A DNA stretch of 64,000 nt from the NCBI RefSeq assembly GCF_029962835.1, contig NC_080584.1, positions 80,132,862 through 80,196,861 of the forward strand. Reading direction: 5' to 3'. Below are positions 56,653 through 64,000 of this stretch, piece after piece (within the stretch, counting starts at the first letter, position 1; each line of letters begins with the position of its first letter). The notes beneath the pieces were generated by a model. It did not search any database. It had not been told where the DNA came from and saw nothing but the letters and a program-made list of their open reading frames with translations. The translations under genes and the position numbers were made by a program. The stretch comes from Magnolia sinica (Eukaryota > Streptophyta > Magnoliopsida > Magnoliales > Magnoliaceae).

Positions 56653-58323
56653 ATGCAACCTTACTCCCAAGTTGGCAGTCAACAACCTCAGCAGTTCTCA
56701 CAGTATCAACAAGTGCCTCCACAATCTAGGAAACCATCTCTTGAGGATACACTCAATCTTTTTATGCAGAGTTCACTTCAATTTCAAAAAGACACCCAAA
56801 ATACTTTACTAGCTAACCAGCAGAGTTTACATGCAAATGCGCAATCCATTGCTAAGCTAGAAGTACAGTTGGGTCAACTTGCTGCCAAATTGAGTGAGAG
56901 AGAGAATGGCAAGTTCCCTAGTCAACCTATGGTAAATCCAAAAGGACAGTATGAGATTGGCTCTAATTCAAACCAAGAACAATATCATGAGCAAGCCAAA
57001 TCAATCATTACCCTTAGGTCCGGTAAACAGATCGAGAACAAAGTAGAGATGCCTAGGGAAGAATCAAAGTCCAATACGAAAGATCAAAATGAAATGGAAA
57101 GACATACTAGTGCATCCAAAGTCCAACAACACTCTGACTCTCCAGGAACCACTCATGTAACATCCTATGTGCCTAAAGCACCTTTTCCTCAACGTCTGGC
57201 ACCGGTTAAGAAAGGAAACAACTTTAATGAGATATTGGACATGTTTAAGCAAGTGCAAATCAACATTCCGTTGCTTGATGCTATCAAGCAAGTTCCTGCT
57301 TACGCTAAGTTTCTTAAAGATTTAAGCACTCAAAAGCGTAAGATGAATGTTCATAAGAAAGTCTTCCTTGCAGAGCAACTCAACTCCATGATTCAACACA
57401 ACACCCCTCCTAAATTTAGGGATCCAGGAGCTCCTACCATTTCTTGTGTCATAAGAGAGCATAAGGTTCAGAAAGCATTGCTTGATTTAGGGGCCAGTGT
57501 TAATTTATTACCATATTCGGTCTATGAGCAGCTAGGACTTGGTGAGCTGAAACCAACTAAAATAACATTACAACTAGCTGATAGATCTATCAAGGTGCCC
57601 CGTGGTGTTATTGAGGATGTGCTAATCCAGGTTGACAAGTTTTATTTTCCAGTGGATTTCATCGTTCTAGATACTCAGCCTATCCAGAATCCTACAAGTC
57701 AAATCCCGGTTATCTTAGGACGTCCATTCTTGGCCACATCCAATGCAATCATAAATTGCAGGAACGGAGTTATGAAGCTATCTTTTGGTAACATGAAGAT
57801 TAAACTCAATGTTTTCAATGCTGGACAACAAATGTCAGACTCGGATGATATATTTGAAGTGAACATGATTGAGAGTCTAGTGCATGACTCTTTCCTTAAA
57901 TCTTCCGAAAATGCTCTTGAGACTTGTTTAACACATTTTGGCAGAGATTTTGACATAGAAAGTTCCATCCAAGAAGTCAATGCATTGCTTGACTCTAATC
58001 CAGAAATGAATACAACAAAATGGAAAGCTAGAGTGGAACCTCTTCCACCTTCTGAGTCTAAACTGGTCCCATCTATTGAGAAACCACCCAAAGTCGACCT
58101 TAAACAATTACTTGAAACTCTCAAGTATGCATTTTTAGGACCTTCTGAAACCCTGCCTGTCATCATAGCTGCTAACCTTGATAAAGAACAGGAGGGTAAG
58201 TTGCTTAAAGTTCTTCAAGAACATAAGACAGCTATTGGGTGGACAATAGTGGACATAAAAGGAATAAGCCCCATGGTGTGTATGCATCGTATTCATCTTG
58301 AAGAAAATGTAAAAACATCGTGA
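56653..58323 (+). pseudogene. Athila gag tail and aspartic protease
   Basis: An open frame of 556 codons, in phase with gag. It begins with a Gln/Ser-rich tail (QPYSQVGSQQPQQFSQYQQ) and coiled segments. The aspartic protease contains KALLDLGASVNLLPYSVYEQ (57472 onward), with the DLGAS motif usual for Athila, then ILGRPFLATSNAIINCRNG. The later part leads to the N-terminus of RT (IGWTIVDIKGISPMVCMHRIHLEE). A TGA at 58321 and a TAA at 58330 interrupt what should run on into RT. Both are explained by single C-to-T changes. Confidence 0.9.
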
Positions 58324-58332
58324 GAAATGTAA

Positions 58333-59090
58333 AGGAGGCTTAACCCTAACATGAAAGAGGTCGTTCAGGCTAAGGTGCTAAAATTGTTAGATGTTGGTAT
58401 CATTTACCCCATTTCGGATAGCACATGGGTCAGCCCAGTTCAAGTTGTTCCCAAAAATTCTGGGATTACGGTGAAAAAGAATGAGGATAATGAGTTAGTG
58501 CCAACTCGCATGACTACGGGTTGGCAAGTTTGTATTGATTACCGTAAACTGAACCTGGTCACAAGGAAGGATCACTTTCCTCTTCCTTTCATAGATCAAA
58601 TGCTTGAGAGATTGGCAGGGCACAACTATTATTGTTTCCTGGATAGTTATTTCGGGTATAATCAGATTTCCATTGCTCCCGAGGATCAAGAGAAAACCAC
58701 ATTTACATGTCCTTTTGGTACATATGCCTATCGGCATATGCCATTTAGGTTGTGTAATGCGCCTGCAACCTTCCAACGATGCATGATGAGTATTTTTTCA
58801 GACATGGTTGAGCATTTTCTTGAGATTTTCATGGATGATTTTTTAATTTTTGGCTCTTCATTTTATGAATGTTTATACCATCTATCTCTTGTCTTGGAAA
58901 GATGTGAAAAAATGAACTTGGTATTGAATTGAGAAAAGTGTCATTTTATGGTTCAAAAAGGGATTGTACTCAGGCATGTTATTTCAAGTAAAGGCATTAA
59001 AGTTGATAAAGTCAAGATTGATTTAATTTCTAGTCTTCCTCCACCCAGAACGGTTAAGGAGATTAGATCATTCTTAGGGCATGCGGGATT
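58333..59090 (+). pseudogene. Athila reverse transcriptase
   Basis: In phase with the protease. Blocks: RLNPNMKEVVQAKVLKLLDVGIIYPISDSTWVSPVQ (in two parts), VCIDYRKLN, FLDSYFGYNQISIAPEDQEKT, FGTYAYRHMPF and the catalytic FMDDF at 58828-58842. One Gly-to-Arg change gives MPFRLCNAP where MPFGLCNAP is usual. A TGA at 58930 replaces Trp in the VLNWEKCHFMV block. The thumb continues with [13 protein letters not shown] and [18 protein letters not shown]. Confidence 0.92.
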
Positions 59091-59790
59091 CTACAGGAGA
59101 TTCATTAAGGATTTTAGCAAAATTTCTCGACCCTTATGCAATTTACTAGCTAAAGATGTTGCTTTTATCCTTAATGATGAGTGTCGGCAAGCTTTTGATA
59201 AGTTGAAGCATTTACTGACTTCTGCTCCAATCATCCAACCACCTGATTGGAGTTTACCTTTTGAACTTATGTGTGATGCTTCGGATTATGCTGTTGGAGC
59301 TGTCCTAGGACAAAAATTGAACAAAATGCCTCATGTCATTTATTATGCTAGTAGGACTCTAAATGATGCACAGCTCAACTACTCTACCACTGAAAAAGAA
59401 TTGTTAGTGGTAGTATTTGCTCTAGACAAATTCAGGTCGTATCTCATAGGGTCAAAGGTTATAGTGTTCTCAGATCATGCAGCATTGAAATATCTTCTTT
59501 CTAAAAAAGACGCTAAACCTCAATTGATTTGGTGGATTCTCTTGCTACAAGAATTCGATATTGAAATTCGGGATAAAAAGGGTTCCGAAAATGTAGTAGC
59601 CGACCATTTGTCTAGACTTGTCTTGGAGTCCACAGTGGATCCTTTGCCAATGAACGAGTCTTTCCCTGATGAACAACTTGTAACTATTTCTCAATTACCT
59701 TGGTATGTGGACATTGTAAACTATCTTGTTACAGGTCAACTTCCTTCTCATTGGACTAAACAAGATAAATCTAAATTTCTTACTGAGGTT
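59091..59790 (+). pseudogene. Athila RNase H
   Basis: Same frame as [18 protein letters not shown] (catalytic Asp), [22 protein letters not shown] (catalytic Glu) and [14 protein letters not shown] (Asp) are followed by VVADHLSRL. The domain itself looks intact. The frame ends with TAA at 59791 because an extra T in GAGGTTTAAACA shifts the frame before [10 protein letters not shown]. Confidence 0.9.
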
Positions 59791-60931
59791 TAAACATTTC
59801 TTTTGGGATGACCCATACTTATTCAAAATTTATCCTGATCAGATTATTAGGAGATGTGTGCTTGAGAGTGAGTTTCTTAGTATAATCTCCTTTTGTCATG
59901 ATCATGCATGTGGTGGTCATTTTGGTTCAAAGAAAACAGCTGCGAAAGTCTTACAAAGTGGATTTTATTGGCCTACACTGTTTCGAGACACCCATGCCTT
60001 TTGCTCAACATGTGATAGATGCCAACGTACGGGTAATATTTCCCACAGGAACATGATGTCACTTACCAATATTCTCATTGTTGAAATATTTGATGTTTGG
60101 GGTATTGACTTCATGGGCCCATTTCCCCCGTCATTTGGTTATGTGTATATCCTTGTGGCCGTCGACTATGTCTCTAAGTGGATTGAAGTAGTGCCATGTA
60201 AAACGAATGATCACAAAGTTGTGGTCCGTTTCTTAAAAGAAAATATCTTTTCTCGTTTTGGCACTCCTTGAGCAATTATAAGTGATGGGGGTACTCATTT
60301 TTGTAACAAACCGTTTGAATCTTTAATAAAGAAATATTCCATCACTCATAAAGTTGCAACGCCATATCATACACAAACAAGTGGTCAAGTTGAGGTGTCA
60401 AATCGGGAGATTAAACAAATTTTAGAGAAAACGGTTCGCCCCGATCATAAGGATTGGTCACAACGTTTGAATGATGCTCTTTGGGCATATCGTACGGCTT
60501 TCAAAACCCCGATTGGAATGTCTCCGTACAGGCTTGTCTTTGGGAAAGCCTGTCACTTACCTGTGGAATTAGAACATCATGCTTATTGGGCCATCAAAAC
60601 TTTTAATTTTGATTTGCACAAGGCCGGATCACACCGTAAACTTCAACTCAATGAGTTAGAAGAAATTTGAAATGAGGCATATGAGAATGCAAAAATTTAT
60701 AAAGAGCAGACAAAAATCTTCCATGACAAATCAATTCTACGCAAGACATTTGAACCGAACCAGAAAGTATTATTGTACAATTCCAGGCTACGCCTCTTTC
60801 CTGGAAAACTACGTTCGCGATGGTACGGTCCTTATTGAGTAGTAAAAGTATTTCCTCATGGTGCAGTTGAGATTCAAAATTTAACAGACGGGAATATTTT
60901 CAAAGTAAATGGTCAATGGCTAAAACCATAG
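59791..60931 (+). pseudogene. Athila integrase
   Basis: In the +1 frame after the insertion. The H2C2 finger is [15 protein letters not shown] ... FCSTCDRCQ. The core has GIDFMGPFP and [19 protein letters not shown] after a TGA at 60269 (GTP-stop-AI), and [13 protein letters not shown] with the catalytic Glu. Further stops are at 60668 (TGA) and about 60838 (TGA). The C-terminal part reads [26 protein letters not shown], then QWLKP and the natural TAG at 60929-60931. The stops at 60269 and 60668 fit CGA-to-TGA changes. Confidence 0.9.
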
Positions 60932-62212
60932 CGCTCCTGGGAGGCAACCCATCCTTTCATTTCATTTTATTTTTCCTAGTTAGTTAGTTCAATGTTTGTG
61001 GGTAACATTACTGTAAACCCTCAGGAGACTACAACTCGTCCACTAGGGGCAACCTAGGGGTTTAAAGGCTTGTTGCATATGCTATATATAATCGAGAACA
61101 CCTGCGAAAGTGGTATAGGTAGGATCTTCTTTTTGTGATGTTATTTTTGTTGATTTCTCTCTTGTGCTGACCCGCTCTTATGCTGATATCTTTCCATCAC
61201 TCCTCTTTTATTTTCGTTGTCCCATGTGCATTGCATGTTTATTTCTTTTACATTGAGGACAATGTACATTTTAGGTTGGGGGTGGGCGATTAAGTTGCCT
61301 CATCAGTATTTTCTTGGTCTTGAGTACAAATTGTGAAAATTGTTAAATTTTTCTGGAATTTCTTATGCATTTGAAGTGATTTTGAAGGATAAGGGTGATG
61401 TTAACATTGCAAGGTATAGAATGTCCGTAACTTATAACTCTTAGATTCAGCCATCCGTTAGATTTCACAAATAAGTTTAAATTGTTAACCCATGTTTAGA
61501 ACTTTTAAACATTGATTGAGTCATGATCTCACATATCACATCTCGGTTGCACATTAAGGTTCCGTTTCAACATTAAATGATTAACTTGGTAATCACTAAG
61601 CATGAAAGGAACCAGCCTGAAATTTTTAGCTTCGGTCTATAACTAAGAATTGAGAGAAAGCGTAAGTCATATAATCTTCACCATAGGTTTGCTCCCTATA
61701 GATGAAGATTCGATTCCCCATGGTTGACATGAGAGAAGGGTTAGGTGTACAATCTTTACCATAGGTTTGCTCCCTATAGGTGAGGATTTGATTCCCTTCC
61801 TTGGCGTTACTGTTCATGAAAAATCAAAGGCTGATAGAATGAAAAGTTAATCTGTAAGGCAAGTGTTGGTTTCAGTTGTCATGCATTCGGTTGTTAATTA
61901 CTAATGATATCATGAAATTGACATTTGGATCTCTTAATGATAGTAAGCCGAGATTACATTATACACTCATGGAACTCAATGTTTAGAATATTCTAATTAA
62001 TGGATTAATATTTTAAAATTGATTATGAAGTTTATCGTGAGCTTAATTCCAGAAAGAAAAAAAAAATTCTGTACACCATTCATGAATCTTAGAATTCTCG
62101 CGCTTCGACGATTTGTTCACAAGTCACTCGGGTTCACAGGAATTTTCTTTTATTTCTAAAATTATTTTTCGCATGTTTTGCTCGGGACTAGGAAAATGCT
62201 GGTTGGGGGTTA
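60932..62212. other. Athila 3' non-coding region with polypurine tract
   Basis: A GGTTGGGGGTGGGCGATTAAG segment near 61272 is common in Athila elements. A duplicated unit, CATAGGTTTGCTCCCTATAG(A/G)TGA(A/G)GATT(C/T)GATTCCC, occurs at 61682 and 61761. The likely polypurine tract GGTTGGGGGT is at 62201-62210, two bases from the 3' LTR. No env-like ORF is visible. Confidence 0.75.
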
Positions 62213-64000
62213 TGATAAGGGTCGAATATTGCATATCAGACCTTAATTATTGCATGATTTTACGTACATAATAATGCTTAATGGAATATTTTAATTATAT
62301 TTTTGTTGTAGGATGAAATCAGGAGCGTTGATGGAAAAAGAGTACTACAAGCATGGATTTGACACTCCGAAGTCACCAGAGCAAGGGACGCACTTCAGAG
62401 AACTAAGATTGAAGAATTTACATGCCAGGGATCCGAGAAAATCAAGCCGTTCACGTTAAAAAGGCCCGCAAATGGTTCAGAATGCAAGATCACATGGTTC
62501 CCGCCATCCGATTGACTCGAAACTCCATACATGGCCTGGAGGCTATAAATAAACCGTACATATTAAATTTTAACCATTGAATATCTCGAGAAGTGGGCCA
62601 ACGGACAGATTAGCCCATTAATCTCCAATTTTAGGCCCACCTACAATCTGGATATACTTCAAAATTGACCCAGACGGTTTAAATAAGATGACAAATAGGA
62701 TGGATGGATTGGATTTCTCTACAGCATCACAGTGGTCCCCATATGTACAGCGTGTGTACATAGTGTACACACGCCCGACGAGCACCGATCGACTGAGGCG
62801 GGTCAGCAGGCGCTGACCCGCTCCTTCCTCTCAAAGACGGCAATTGTCGTTTCTGGCGCAGCAAGCGTAACGGACGGAAAGTCCATTTTTACGGATCTCT
62901 GTGGGGCCCACCCATGGCACGAACGTTTAACCTAAACCGTTCATCGTGTAGAAGGATTCGACAACTGCAAAACAACGTTCACATTTTGTACCCATACGTG
63001 CACACGTGTTTGGTACAGAGGACACAAACAAGCTACCCCATGACGTCCAAAATGATTACAGCATGATTGCTACAATGGGCCGCGTCCATGCAAATCCAAA
63101 ACCATCCATATGCGGTCGAAATTCCGTCCTGCATCCAATGGACAGATTGGATTTATCAAAATAACATCGAAGTGGGCCCCACCATCAGAACAGCGTAAGA
63201 AAATTCGCAGGGCCCCTGTTTTCGCACGCCGGACGCTGTCCGACTTTTGCAGCGGTTTTGGCCCACCATATTGGATCAGATGGAAGATCTGATCCATCCA
63301 TCATGTAGAGAACTCGAAAGAGTCCTAAGGGACGGTATTTATTTGGAAACCGAGTGAGGAAAGAGGTGCTATTTTGCGTCTGGACTTGGCTGCGAAAAGG
63401 AGTATGCGGCTGTTGCTGTGACAGCCTCTCCATCGACTCCAACCTTTCCACCGTCCTTCCAGCACCTATAAGAGAAGATTTTGGACGTGGTAAGGGGGGA
63501 TCGAGAGTTTGGGGAGAGCCAGGGAGGAAAAAAAACTCGTTTTGGAAAAGGAGAAGAAAGAAGAGAAGAAAGCAACAGAGAGAGAGGAGGGAATTCAAGA
63601 GCGATTCCAGGGAGCCGGATCATCCAAGTTTTGGAGATTTTTCAGCTTGGAGAAGCAAGAGATAGAGAGGACGAAAGAAGGGAGAGATTGGAAGGATGTT
63701 TTTCTTTTATCATCTATATTTTTCCTTCTTTCCAGTTGATTCCATGAGGTGCTAATCTTTTAGCTAGGGCTGAGATGAAGCCCCTAATTTGAATGACTCT
63801 TGTATATGTTGATTTCATCTGAATTTGATTGGTTTGTTTCTTTCTCTACTGTGCTTAACTAAAATTTCTATACTTATCCATTCTATGAGCTTAACCAAAG
63901 TCTAGATGTGGATGTTGTTTGAGATCTTATTCCAGGTGCTTGTGTCTGACCATGAACAGGTTCCTATAAAGGAAGAAACAGGAATCTACATCTCTCCATA
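62213..64000 (+). repeat. Athila 3' LTR, cut by window end
   Basis: It begins TGATAAGGGTC as the 5' LTR does and follows it to about the 1788th base (5' position 54426). About 410 bp of the LTR should lie beyond the window. By eye roughly 29 differences occur in the first 840 bp, mostly transitions. Confidence 0.95.

Larger units (their letters stand above)
52639..64000 (+). mobile_element. Athila-type Ty3/gypsy element (right end cut by window)
   Basis: LTR 52639-54837, primer-binding site TGGCGCCGTTGCCGGGGA, gag-pol 55537-60931, polypurine tract GGTTGGGGGT at 62201-62210 and the second LTR from 62213 to the window end. The pol order, the DLGAS protease and the FMDDF RT motif fit the Athila lineage. 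No env-like ORF is seen in the 1.3 kb behind pol. It is inserted into the Tat-type element. The left flank is CTTTA; the right flank is not in view. By eye the LTRs differ by about 3%, so this is a fairly young insertion, although its genes carry several stops. Confidence 0.93.

Noticed and set aside
60932-62212. An env-like ORF as found in some Athila elements
   Set aside because: No long open frame or membrane-type segment is present; the region is only 1.3 kb.

Overview
This window is nuclear DNA of a flowering plant, about 60% AT and almost entirely transposable elements. I see no intact host gene, tRNA, rRNA or CRISPR array. Dispersed repeats rich in GTGGGCCCCACC and CATACATCATGGTGGG recur throughout. 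Their abundance reminds me of magnoliid genomes (magnolia/laurel type), but this placement is a low-confidence inference.

Left part (1-12.2 kb): old, decayed repeat DNA. It holds a minus-strand Ty1/copia RT-RNase H remnant (1.88-3.06 kb) with a long (TA)n tract beside its RT part, a block of diverged direct and inverted repeats (3.37-4.12 kb), a GA microsatellite, and a clean 604-bp hAT-type MITE with a perfect 8-bp target duplication (7052-7655).

Right part (12.2-64 kb): one nested stack of insertions, read from junctions and target-site duplications (TSDs). A Ty1/copia element (gag at 12217, + strand) was split inside gag by a second copia-type LTR element (12440-37669, LTRs about 2.36 kb). 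The 5' LTR of that element was split by a gypsy-like solo LTR (14601-30703, TSD AATAG). The solo LTR was split by an 11.2-kb CACTA DNA transposon (17743-28965, TSD TGG). The CACTA element carries a decayed fragment of the spliceosomal helicase gene BRR2 and received a 452-bp solo LTR (24081-24532, TSD GAACG). The outermost copia element resumes at 37670 and is broken again inside integrase at 39140 by a minus-strand Ty3/gypsy element of Tat type. The Tat element carries two accessory genes in antisense behind its pol, a plant-mobile-domain gene with recognisable introns and a second related gene. It is interrupted at 52639 by an Athila-type gypsy element, whose 3' LTR runs off the window end.

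How the parts relate: coding capacity is broken everywhere by stop codons, frameshifts or missing domains, so none of these elements looks autonomous. By eye the Athila LTRs differ by about 3% and the copia-type LTRs at level 1 by about 8%, which agrees with the nesting order. The most unusual items are the BRR2-carrying CACTA element, the copia-type element whose integrase/RT/RNase H region is replaced by an accessory ORF, the intron-bearing antisense accessory genes of the Tat element, and a hairpin motif repeated in that element.
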